A DNA stretch of 38,136 nt. It comes from Candidatus Wolfebacteria bacterium. GTDB taxonomy: Bacteria; Patescibacteriota; Minisyncoccia; Phycocordibacterales; NVSU01. Each line of letters starts with the position of its first letter. Position 1 is the first letter of the stretch. A program made the translations under genes and the position numbers. Location: positions 4,546 to 42,681 of the forward strand of contig NVSU01000009.1 of assembly GCA_002401345.1 (NCBI GenBank), in the 5' to 3' direction. The notes beneath the pieces are model-generated. The model did no database searches. It saw only the letters and a program-made list of their open reading frames with translations, and was not told where the DNA came from. Positions 20,593 through 27,696 of this stretch are shown here, in pieces.

Positions 20593-21591
20593 ATGACTGA
20601 TAAAAAAATAGATTTTTTAGCTATAGGAGACATTACCACTGATGCATTTATTGCACTTCAAGATGCAACAGTAAACTGTGATGTAGATAATGAGAACTGT
20701 ACCTTGTGTATGAGTTTTGGAGATAAGATTCCATATAAAAAAGTAACAGTAGTTCGTGCAGTTGGTAATAGTCCAAATGCCTCAGTATCCGCAGCTCGAC
20801 TTGGATTGAATTCTGCAGCACTTACCTATGTGGGTGATGATCAAAATGGAAAAGAATGCATTGAGTCACTAGAAGCAGATGGTGTGATCACTGATTTTGT
20901 TCAAATTGAAAAAGGATCACTTACTAACTATCACTATGTGCTTCTTTTTGATGCTGAGCGAACAATTCTCGTAAAACATACTGAGTTTAAATATTCAATT
21001 CCAGAAATGCCTGAACCTAAATGGATTTATTTAAGTTCACTTTCCGATAACTCGCTTCCCTATCACATAGAAATTGCTGAGTACTTGAAAGCACACCCAG
21101 ATGTGAAGCTCGCATTTCAACCCGGAACATTTCAAATAAAAATGGGACATGAAAAATTAAAAGATCTTTATGAACAAAGTGAATTATTTTTCTGTAACAA
21201 ACAAGAAGCACAGAGAATTTTACACACTGATGAAGATGATATAAATAAATTACTGGAAGGAATTCATAATCTCGGTCCTAAGATAGCAATTATCACAGAT
21301 GGTCCAGGGGGCGCATATACGTTTGATGGTGAAGAAATATGGTATACACCAATGTATCCAGACGCAGCACCTCCAGTGGATCGTACAGGCGCAGGAGACT
21401 CATTTGCTTCAACATTCACAGTTGCACTCGCTCAAGGAAAAAGCATACCAGAGGCACTTTCATGGGGGCCAGTGAATTCTATGTCTGTAGTTCAATACAT
21501 TGGAGCACAAAAAGGCCTCCTGTCGAAGGATGCATTGGAAGGGTATTTAAAAGATGCACCCGATAGTTATAAAGTAAAAAAGATTAATTAG
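20593..21591 (+). CDS. PfkB-family carbohydrate kinase
   Basis: A 332-residue sugar kinase of the ribokinase/PfkB family. It has the N-terminal strand FLAIGDITTDAF, the sugar-binding VRAVGNSPNASVSAARLGL block, and the catalytic/ATP motif DRTGAGDSFAS near residue 263 with the base Asp. A 25-residue insert with three cysteines (CDVDNENCTLC) follows the first strand and is unusual. The exact substrate (ribose, fructose-6-phosphate or a nucleoside) cannot be read from sequence. It leads a plus-strand operon with the next small gene (one-base spacing) and sits opposite the pentose-phosphate operon. Confidence 0.9.
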   Translation: MTDKKIDFLAIGDITTDAFIALQDATVNCDVDNENCTLCMSFGDKIPYKKVTVVRAVGNSPNASVSAARLGLNSAALTYVGDDQNGKECIESLEADGVITDFVQIEKGSLTNYHYVLLFDAERTILVKHTEFKYSIPEMPEPKWIYLSSLSDNSLPYHIEIAEYLKAHPDVKLAFQPGTFQIKMGHEKLKDLYEQSELFFCNKQEAQRILHTDEDDINKLLEGIHNLGPKIAIITDGPGGAYTFDGEEIWYTPMYPDAAPPVDRTGAGDSFASTFTVALAQGKSIPEALSWGPVNSMSVVQYIGAQKGLLSKDALEGYLKDAPDSYKVKKIN

Positions 21592-21592
21592 T

Positions 21593-22012
21593 ATGGAAAA
21601 TAAAGAATGGTGGAAATCTTCTGTTTCAAAAGAAGAAAAAAATAAATATAAAGAACTTTTAGAGAGTTCACCTTTGAGTTATGATGTTATTGAAGATAAT
21701 ATAGAGGTATTAAAGAAAAAATTAAAGGACTTAGAGGGTGACGATTCACTCTTGAATGATGAAGCTCAAGAAATGGTTGCGTCGATTGATAATCTTGAAA
21801 TGGAGATTGATGACTTGGAGGCAGGACATGATGATATAACTGAAGGACAAGATGAAAAAGCGAAACAAGCAGTACTTGCAGATATGAAAAAAGATCTTGA
21901 GAATATCAATGCGAAACGAAAAGAATTTGAGCCAGGCATTCTGGACCTTGAGGCAAAAATAATCTACTTAGAGAAAGGTCTAGAAGAAAACACTAAGACG
22001 TCAGATAATTAA
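21593..22012 (+). CDS. Coiled-coil protein, hypothetical (paralogue 1)
   Basis: A 139-residue, strongly acidic, almost entirely helical protein with heptad-like spacing (for example NIEVLKKKLKDLEGD and DNLEMEIDDLEAG). It starts one base after the PfkB stop codon, so it is translationally linked to that gene. Its N-terminus (NKEWWKSSVSKEEKNKYKELL) resembles that of the next gene (EYWKKGIPEDDKESIKKLA), so the two are probably paralogues. Function unknown. Confidence 0.7.
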   Translation: MENKEWWKSSVSKEEKNKYKELLESSPLSYDVIEDNIEVLKKKLKDLEGDDSLLNDEAQEMVASIDNLEMEIDDLEAGHDDITEGQDEKAKQAVLADMKKDLENINAKRKEFEPGILDLEAKIIYLEKGLEENTKTSDN

Positions 22013-22066
22013 TTCATACTTTTAAATATAGTTATTTTTGCTACACTGCATTAAGATTTAATTGAA

Positions 22067-22072
22067 TATTAT
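22067..22072 (+). promoter_or_regulatory. -10 box of paralogue 2 (leaderless start)
   Basis: TATTAT with exactly six bases to the ATG at 22079. An overlapping TATAAT (22070-22075) is the other candidate. Confidence 0.45.
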
Positions 22073-22078
22073 AATACT

Positions 22079-22432
22079 ATGGAACAATTTGAGTACTGGA
22101 AAAAAGGAATACCTGAAGACGATAAAGAATCAATTAAAAAATTAGCTCACGAAACAATACACAAGGATTCACGCATTGAAGAAGAACTTGAGACTCATAA
22201 AATAATCAAAGGACTCAGAGAGTCAAACTATATTGATTTTGAAGAAATTTCCCAAAAGACATCGGACGAAATTTCTTTTTTAGAAGAGGAAGAAAAAGTG
22301 ATACGACAAAAAATTGAAAAAGATGAATCAAATCCGGACGCACTCAAATGGGAGGAGGAAGCAGATTCACTTAGAGCGACTAGAGAAAAATTAATGGAGA
22401 ATATACAATCTGATAATCCACAACTTCAATAA
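22079..22432 (+). CDS. Coiled-coil protein, hypothetical (paralogue 2)
   Basis: A 117-residue acidic helical protein of unknown function, with a predicted coiled coil over most of its length (EISFLEEEEKVIRQKIEKDE and EEADSLRATREKLMENI). Its first ~20 residues resemble those of the preceding gene. It has its own -10 box close to the ATG and a strong terminator immediately after the stop codon, so it can be transcribed separately from the kinase operon. Confidence 0.7.
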   Translation: MEQFEYWKKGIPEDDKESIKKLAHETIHKDSRIEEELETHKIIKGLRESNYIDFEEISQKTSDEISFLEEEEKVIRQKIEKDESNPDALKWEEEADSLRATREKLMENIQSDNPQLQ

Positions 22433-22455
22433 AACACCGCACTAGATGCGGTGTT
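22433..22455 (+). terminator. Bidirectional terminator
   Basis: AACACCGCA/TGCGGTGTT with loop CTAGA. T-runs follow on both strands; it ends the plus-strand paralogue gene and the minus-strand carbon operon. Confidence 0.85.
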
Positions 22456-22457
22456 TT

Positions 22458-22703
22458 TTATTCTTCAATTAATTCAAATTTAGTTCTCTGTACTCCGTCT
22501 ATTTCACTAATTTCTGTAAACATGGATAGTGGACGAACCCATATTTTAGAGAGGTTATTGCCGTACAAAGCTTCATATACAACCACATCAATCAGATCTA
22601 ATTCAGGATATTCATCAGGGGCTTGGAATTTGCCTAAAGTTACAATTACATAGTCTGTCTTTGATTTTACGTGTCTGTATTTTTGGCCAACCTTTACGTC
22701 CAT
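22458..22703 (-). CDS. DUF1653 family protein
   Basis: An 81-residue protein with the DUF1653 pattern: VGQKYRHVKSKTDYVIVTLGKF, then VVYEALYGN, then IWVRPLSMFTEISEIDGVQRTKFELIEE. The fold is a small beta barrel, and its role is unknown. It is the last gene of the gap-rpiB-sixA-rpe-transketolase operon, starting one base after the transketolase C-terminal gene. Confidence 0.88.
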   Translation of the reverse strand: MDVKVGQKYRHVKSKTDYVIVTLGKFQAPDEYPELDLIDVVVYEALYGNNLSKIWVRPLSMFTEISEIDGVQRTKFELIEE

Positions 22704-22704
22704 A

Positions 22705-23682
22705 CTATTTATTCTTATTGAGAAACTCTAATAGTATTTCCTGTGTTCCCTTTTTATCTAGCTTATATTTATCCCAGAGATCTTTAACACTTCCGGACTC
22801 TGTAAATTGATCCATGACACCATGCATTTTTAGAGGAACCGGATGATTTTCAGAAAGAAACTCAGCAACTGCACTTCCCAATCCTCCTACTATATTATGA
22901 TCTTCTGCAGTGAATACCTTGCCGGTCTTTTTTGCTGATTCTAACAGAGTTTCACCATCCAGTGGTTTGATTGTGTGCATATTAATTACTTCTATAGAAA
23001 TTGTATCCTTGAGATCCTCGGCAATTTGCAGAAGAAAATATGTCATATATCCGTGACCAATTACTGTGACATCTGTTCCCTTTCGCAATACTTGGGCCTT
23101 ACCTATTTCAAATGGAGTATCTTCTGTGGTGAACACAGGAGTTTTTTCTCGTGAATTTCGAATGTATACTGGTCCTTCAATATCATACGCAGCCTTAACT
23201 GCCTTCCTGGCTTGCTCAGTATCACATGGTGCAATCACAGTAAAATTTGGAAGACATCGAGTGAGTGATATATCCTCGGTCATTTGATGAGTCGGTCCGT
23301 CTGGTCCTGTTGCCAGTCCTGCGTGCGAGGAGACGAAGACCACATGATTTCTTGGATATGCAATTGTTGTTCGTATAGGCTCCCATGGTCGTCCAATGAG
23401 AAATGGTGCATACGTGACGGCATACGGTACTTTTCCCTGATATGCGAGTCCCGCTGCAATACCTATCATGTTTTGCTCTGCTACTCCCACTTGTATAAAT
23501 CTCTCGGGAAATTTATCTGCGAAGAATTTCGCTCGTGAAGATCCAATCGTATCAGCCCCGATTACTACCATGTCTTTTTTAATTTCACCGAGTTCAGCCA
23601 TACCATGACCTGAACCATCACGCATTGGTGCCCATTGTACCTTCTCATCGTCTAAGTAATTTTTTGCTAGATTATAATCCAT
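22705..23682 (-). CDS. Transketolase, C-terminal subunit
   Basis: A 325-residue protein covering the pyrimidine-binding and C-terminal domains of transketolase. Visible are GHGMAELGEIKKDMVVIGADTIGSS, RFIQVGVAEQNMIGIAAGLA (the Glu that activates thiamine diphosphate), HAGLATGPDGPTHQMTEDI, and the C-terminal domain IEVINMHTIKPLDGETL with EDHNIVGGLGSAVAE. With the partner encoded just upstream it forms the thiamine-dependent enzyme that moves two-carbon units between sugar phosphates. Confidence 0.94.
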   Translation of the reverse strand: MDYNLAKNYLDDEKVQWAPMRDGSGHGMAELGEIKKDMVVIGADTIGSSRAKFFADKFPERFIQVGVAEQNMIGIAAGLAYQGKVPYAVTYAPFLIGRPWEPIRTTIAYPRNHVVFVSSHAGLATGPDGPTHQMTEDISLTRCLPNFTVIAPCDTEQARKAVKAAYDIEGPVYIRNSREKTPVFTTEDTPFEIGKAQVLRKGTDVTVIGHGYMTYFLLQIAEDLKDTISIEVINMHTIKPLDGETLLESAKKTGKVFTAEDHNIVGGLGSAVAEFLSENHPVPLKMHGVMDQFTESGSVKDLWDKYKLDKKGTQEILLEFLNKNK

Positions 23683-23690
23683 ATATATTA

Positions 23691-24584
23691 TTACTCCATT
23701 TGAGACAAGATTTCGTCTTCTCTTTTTTGGAGTTGTTTTAATGCTTCATCAAACTGTTGATCCTTTGGAAATGCATCCTCAGGACCACTTCCTGGTGGAA
23801 CACCATGCCATCCGAAGCGATTTTCCATAAAGTCCACGCCTTTACCGGGAATTGTATTAGCGATAATAAATACAGGTTTTTCCTGAATAGCTTTTGCCTC
23901 TTCTAATTTATTTACTATATCTTGCATATCATGCGCATTTATTTCTAGTACATGCCATCCAAATGATTCATATTTTGATCTCAGTGGTTCGAGTGGCATG
24001 ATCTCCTCAGTCACTCCATCAATTTGAATATTATTTCTATCAACTATTGCAGTTAGATTTTTAAGTTTATATTTACCCGCAAGCATAGCTGCCTCCCATG
24101 TCATTCCCTCTTGATGCTCTCCATCAGACATCAGACACCATATGTGATAGTTTTTATCCATATTATCCATTCGTGCAGCGAGCGCAAATCCACAGGCTTG
24201 AGAGAGACCTTCTCCAAGTGGCCCAGAAGAAGTTTCTAGTGCGGGTATTCTTCTGGCATTTGGGTGTCCTTCTAATCGAGAACCTATTTGACGAAGGGTT
24301 TTTAATTCTTCTTCAGTAATATCATATCCTGCATGATACATTGTCGCATAGCGTACCGGACAAATATGACCATTTGATAAAATTAATCGATCACGCTCTG
24401 GCCATGTAGGATTTTTAGGATCATGTTTAAGTGTATTGAAATATAGTGCAGTGAAAATATCAGCCATACCTAATGGTCCTGCAGTGTGGCCTGATCCTGC
24501 GGTAGTTACTAATTCGAGTGATGTTTTACGAATGCGGTTCGCCATCAATTCTAGTTCTTTTATTTTTTTATCTGTAAGTGACAT
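23691..24584 (-). CDS. Transketolase, N-terminal subunit
   Basis: A 297-residue protein covering the diphosphate-binding domain of transketolase. It has AGSGHTAGPLGMADIFTALYF, the block RDRLILSNGHICPVRYATMYHAG, SGPLGEGLSQACGFALAARM and the thiamine-diphosphate/metal motif SDGEHQEGMTWEAAMLAGKYKLKNLTAIVDRNN (GDG variant SDGE with the NN end). Split transketolases are common in archaea and in Patescibacteria. Eight bases separate it from the C-terminal subunit gene and two bases from the rpe-like gene. Confidence 0.94.
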   Translation of the reverse strand: MSLTDKKIKELELMANRIRKTSLELVTTAGSGHTAGPLGMADIFTALYFNTLKHDPKNPTWPERDRLILSNGHICPVRYATMYHAGYDITEEELKTLRQIGSRLEGHPNARRIPALETSSGPLGEGLSQACGFALAARMDNMDKNYHIWCLMSDGEHQEGMTWEAAMLAGKYKLKNLTAIVDRNNIQIDGVTEEIMPLEPLRSKYESFGWHVLEINAHDMQDIVNKLEEAKAIQEKPVFIIANTIPGKGVDFMENRFGWHGVPPGSGPEDAFPKDQQFDEALKQLQKREDEILSQME

Positions 24585-24586
24585 AA

Positions 24587-25225
24587 TTATTCTAATGATT
24601 TAAATTCTTGTATTGTGTGTTCGATGTGTTCGCTCTTAAGTATTGCCGATCCTATCACAAGTCTATGAACGCCGAGGGCTATAAGTTTGGGAGCAGTCAT
24701 GAAGTTGACTCCACCATCAACACTTATTATAAGTTCCGGATGATTTTTTCGCAAATGACGAATGTGATCAAGTATTCGCCCATCGAATGGCTGACCCTGA
24801 AATCCAATACGATCTATACCCATGAGCTGCACAAAATCTATAGTCGGAAGATATGCATCAAGTTCTGAGAGCGGTGTGCTTATATTGAGCGCTACACCAA
24901 TCTCAACGGACGGCATACGTGCTCTAACTGTTTTTATTGATGAGACAAGATCATCTTCCGCTTCCAAATGTAAGATAATTCTTTTTGGTTTTAATTCTGC
25001 GAATGTATCTATCTGAATACCGGCATTTGTAACCATAAGATCTAATTCAATGTCAGTAGTAAAATCAAGATTTTCAAACGTTCCGTTGTATGGAAGCGTT
25101 TTTTCAGGAACAAATTCACCGTCCATTAGATCAAGTTGAATAGTGTCCACAAATGAAGAAACTAAAGAGAGTTGCTCCTTTAAATCACTATTATTTTTTG
25201 GCATTACTGCAGGTATTATTTCCAT
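24587..25225 (-). CDS. Ribulose-phosphate 3-epimerase-like protein with altered metal site
   Basis: A 212-residue TIM barrel clearly in the ribulose-phosphate 3-epimerase family: IQLDLMDGEFVPEKT, DIELDLMV, LHLEAEDD, FVQLMGIDRIGFQGQPF, ISVDGGV and VIGSAIL all align. By alignment in memory to the E. coli enzyme, two of the four metal ligands are replaced: His34 by Gln30 and His67 by Asp62. Asp32 and Asp170 are kept, and the active-site Ser in PSILS is replaced (PAVMP). It may use a different metal site, have a different epimerase substrate, or be inactive. Its place between sixA and transketolase genes supports a pentose-phosphate role. Confidence 0.85.
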   Translation of the reverse strand: MEIIPAVMPKNNSDLKEQLSLVSSFVDTIQLDLMDGEFVPEKTLPYNGTFENLDFTTDIELDLMVTNAGIQIDTFAELKPKRIILHLEAEDDLVSSIKTVRARMPSVEIGVALNISTPLSELDAYLPTIDFVQLMGIDRIGFQGQPFDGRILDHIRHLRKNHPELIISVDGGVNFMTAPKLIALGVHRLVIGSAILKSEHIEHTIQEFKSLE

Positions 25226-25247
25226 AAGAGTAGTATTTAAATTAAAA

Positions 25248-25706
25248 TTAAGCGAGTAATTCTGGAATAATCATCCATGTCAGTTTCCATGTATCTTCTG
25301 CTTTTTCCAAACATACAACTCCTCCCTGTTGAAATTGAATGAGTTCATTTTTTGAATTTTCACACAATAGCGATGTGGCTACATTGCTAAGATATGGAAG
25401 ATGACCAACGATCATAATATCACTTATATTTGTCTCTAATTCCTTCATCATAGGATCAATCGGATCCATTGGATTCAATCCCTCTCTTTGGTGTACTTCA
25501 TTAGGAGTAAGCGACTGAGCTAAAATGTCTGCTGTCTGTTGTGCTCGAGCTTTTCCACTGTGGTATATACTCGTCAATTTAATATTGGATTTCCTAAGAA
25601 ACGCTGCAATATTTGCAACATCTTTTTTTCCTTTGTCTGAGAGATTTTTCTCGGGATCAATATTCTCGGGATTCTGCTGACCGTGTTGTACAAGATAAAG
25701 TTTCAT
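25248..25706 (-). CDS. SixA-like histidine phosphatase
   Basis: A 152-residue histidine-phosphatase-superfamily protein. The phosphorylated His is in LVQHGQ (QHG in place of the more common RHG, a variant seen in SixA-like proteins). Further blocks are LSDKGKKDVANIAAFL, IYHSGKARAQQTADIL and the second catalytic His in IMIVGHLPYLSNV. SixA removes phosphate from phosphohistidine in signalling proteins; small-molecule substrates are also possible. It overlaps the rpiB stop codon by one base, so the two are translationally coupled. Confidence 0.85.
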   Translation of the reverse strand: MKLYLVQHGQQNPENIDPEKNLSDKGKKDVANIAAFLRKSNIKLTSIYHSGKARAQQTADILAQSLTPNEVHQREGLNPMDPIDPMMKELETNISDIMIVGHLPYLSNVATSLLCENSKNELIQFQQGGVVCLEKAEDTWKLTWMIIPELLA

Positions 25707-26203
25707 TATTTTGTATTGTCTAATTTTTTAATGCGTCGAATGTGACGCTCTTCTCCAGAGAATTTTGTGGCTAAGAAAAGTTTTACCGCATTCTGAGCTT
25801 CTTCAACTGTTAAAAAGCGTGAGGCGAGAGAAAGTATATTTGCATCATTGTGTTCACGTGATAAACGAATGATCTCAAGTTCATCCTCGCTTTTTCTTCC
25901 AGAGATGTCTACAGATTCAGTGGCTGTGCGCGGACCATAGTACACTGCCGCACGTATGCCTGGTACCCTATTTGCAGCCATAGCCTCTCCTTGTCCTGAT
26001 CCACCTAAAATAATTCCCTTATATTCGTGTGGGTCGTCTGAAACAGCAACAGCGACTTCTTTTATAAAGTCTGGGTAATCATCTTGTTGATTAAGTTCAT
26101 ACGCACCCTTATCAATAACCTCGTGTCCGAGATCGTCTATATAGTCTATAAGTTTTTCTTTGAGTTCGAACCCCGCATGATCAGATCCTATAAAAATCAG
26201 CAT
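25706..26203 (-). CDS. rpiB: Ribose-5-phosphate isomerase B
   Basis: A 165-residue RpiB/LacA-family isomerase interconverting ribose-5-phosphate and ribulose-5-phosphate. It begins LIFIGSDHAGFELKEKL, has YPDFIKEVA and the GSGQGEAMAANRVPGIRAAV loop. That loop is of the actinobacterial type, where a Glu rather than a Cys acts as base. SREHNDANILSLASRFL carries the phosphate-binding His/Asn. The C-terminus is extended by a basic stretch (RHIRRIKKLDNTK). It lies 25 bases after gap and heads the pentose-phosphate genes. Confidence 0.93.
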   Translation of the reverse strand: MLIFIGSDHAGFELKEKLIDYIDDLGHEVIDKGAYELNQQDDYPDFIKEVAVAVSDDPHEYKGIILGGSGQGEAMAANRVPGIRAAVYYGPRTATESVDISGRKSEDELEIIRLSREHNDANILSLASRFLTVEEAQNAVKLFLATKFSGEERHIRRIKKLDNTK

Positions 26204-26228
26204 ATTAAAAAGTAATTAATGGTAAATG

Positions 26229-27248
26229 TTATTTATTCTCCAAATAAGGGATAAGGGTTACTGCATGTCGTGCAAGCATATTTGCATATCCCCATTCATT
26301 GTCATACCACACCATAACTTTGACTAATTCTCCTCCTACTACACGCGTAAGATTAAGATCAACAATTGCCCCATGTGAATTTTTTATAATATCTGATGAG
26401 ACGAGTGGTTTGTCTGTCACCATAAGAATATCTTTCCAGTAAGGCTTTTTAGATGCTTCGATAAATATATTATTTATTTCTTCAACCGTTACTTTTTTAT
26501 TTGGGATAAAAGTAAAGTCAAGAATTGAACCCGCAGCTACCGGTACTCGTATTGCAAGACCATCAAATTTGTTTTCCATACCAGTAATTGCTTTTGCAGT
26601 TGCTATCGCAGCTCCTGTTGTAGTTGGAACAATGTTTGCTGCACCTGCTCTCCCTCGTCTGAAGTCTTTATGAGGTCCGTCTACTATACCTTGTGATGCA
26701 GTATATCCGTGAACAGTATTAACCATAGAGAATTTTATTCCTGGTTCTAATGACAAGATCGCAGCAATAGGAGTAATCGCATTTGTCGTACACGATGCAT
26801 TGGTTGAAATTTTTGATTTCTTGAGTGCATCCATGTTTACATTAGGTGTCGCTGTTACAGTTTCACCTTCATCTTTTGCTGGTGCAGATATAACAACTCT
26901 TTGTGCACCTGCATCCAAGTGCGCACTTGCCTTCGTGTAGGTTCTAAATACACCGGTTGATTCTATTACAATATCAACCTCCAATTCTTTCCATGGAAGT
27001 TTAGATGGATCTGATTCGCTTAGGTATTTAATTTTTTTTCCATCAACGACTAAGTTACCATTGCTCACTTCGACTTTTTTATCATATATGCCATAGACAG
27101 TATCAAATTCTAAAAGATACGCTAAATTTTCTATATCACCCAAATCATTTATTGCTACTATTTCAAATTCAGGATAGTCGAGTGCGACTTTGAGAAACGC
27201 TCTTCCAATTCGACCAAAACCATTTATTGCAATTTTTGTTGTTTTCAT
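26229..27248 (-). CDS. gap: Glyceraldehyde-3-phosphate dehydrogenase
   Basis: A 339-residue GAPDH. It has the NAD-binding start IAINGFGRIGRAFLK, the catalytic Cys153 in SNASCTTN-type ISTNASCTTNAI, the TVHGYTASQGIVDGPHKDFRRGRAGAANIVPTTTGAA region (with its catalytic His) and the end block VKVMVWYDNEWGYANMLA. It makes 1,3-bisphosphoglycerate in lower glycolysis. It is the first gene of the operon gap-rpiB-sixA-rpe-tkt(2)-DUF1653. Its ATG directly abuts the closing arm of a structured leader (27249-27366), so expression is probably controlled there. Confidence 0.96.
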   Translation of the reverse strand: MKTTKIAINGFGRIGRAFLKVALDYPEFEIVAINDLGDIENLAYLLEFDTVYGIYDKKVEVSNGNLVVDGKKIKYLSESDPSKLPWKELEVDIVIESTGVFRTYTKASAHLDAGAQRVVISAPAKDEGETVTATPNVNMDALKKSKISTNASCTTNAITPIAAILSLEPGIKFSMVNTVHGYTASQGIVDGPHKDFRRGRAGAANIVPTTTGAAIATAKAITGMENKFDGLAIRVPVAAGSILDFTFIPNKKVTVEEINNIFIEASKKPYWKDILMVTDKPLVSSDIIKNSHGAIVDLNLTRVVGGELVKVMVWYDNEWGYANMLARHAVTLIPYLENK

Positions 27249-27366
27249 CCCGTACGAAATAGGAAATCAAAGATTTCCGTATATTACTTAATAAAATTCC
27301 ATTACTCCTATCATATTTAAATATTTACTGTAAAATCAGATACACAACTATATCATTTCGTACGGG
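27249..27366 (-). promoter_or_regulatory. Structured leader element before gap (copy 2 of family)
   Basis: Arms CCCGTACGAAAT (27249-27260) and ATTTCGTACGGG (27355-27366) enclose 94 bases. An inner hairpin GGAAAT/ATTTCC (27262-27267, 27273-27278) sits beside the arm. Overall length (118) and layout match the rplI element (119), but the variable part of the arms differs on both sides so that pairing is kept. A -10 box TATAAT (27381-27386) lies 8 bases before an upstream ATG that starts ATGAATCCCGTACG (Met-Asn-Pro-Val-Arg, 15 codons), so the RNA may begin at that ATG. Confidence 0.75.
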
Positions 27367-27409
27367 ATTCATATTTATTCATTATACAAAAAGAAATATA
27401 AAATCGGAA

Positions 27410-27438
27410 TTGACAGTATATTATCTTAGTGCTATTTT
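27410..27438 (+). promoter_or_regulatory. Promoter of the 27468 small gene
   Basis: TTGACA (27410-27415), 17 bases, TATTTT (27433-27438). The predicted leader is about 23 bases. Confidence 0.6.
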
Positions 27439-27467
27439 GATTTTAGACATAACATTTAGCTCATCAA

Positions 27468-27662
27468 ATGAAAAAAGCCATATACTTCATATTCATTCCT
27501 TGTGTGATTTCACTTTGTGCGATAGTTGTAATTTCTCGAATTGGTTATATGGGAGAATTTATTTTTTTTCTAAAACATACATATTACATTTGGGTACCCC
27601 CATCAATGATAGTATTAGTACTTATGGTGTATGGGTATAGAAAAAAAGCCTCATCTTTATGA
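27468..27662 (+). CDS. Small two-segment membrane protein
   Basis: A 64-residue protein of unknown function with two hydrophobic segments (about residues 4-22 and 41-57) separated by a short loop (SRIGYMGEFIFFLKHTYY). The C-terminus is basic (YRKKASSL). Coding is supported by its own promoter with 17-base spacing and a strong terminator right at the stop codon. Like the genes at 3388, 5281 and 5867, it is an isolated plus-strand unit among minus-strand housekeeping genes. Confidence 0.55.
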   Translation: MKKAIYFIFIPCVISLCAIVVISRIGYMGEFIFFLKHTYYIWVPPSMIVLVLMVYGYRKKASSL

Positions 27663-27671
27663 TTGAGGCTT
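27646..27671. terminator. Bidirectional terminator between the small gene and gatB
   Basis: AAGCCTCA/TGAGGCTT with T-runs on both strands. It ends the plus-strand small gene and minus-strand gatB. Confidence 0.8.
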
Positions 27672-27696
27672 TTTATTTTTATCGATAGTAGTGAGA

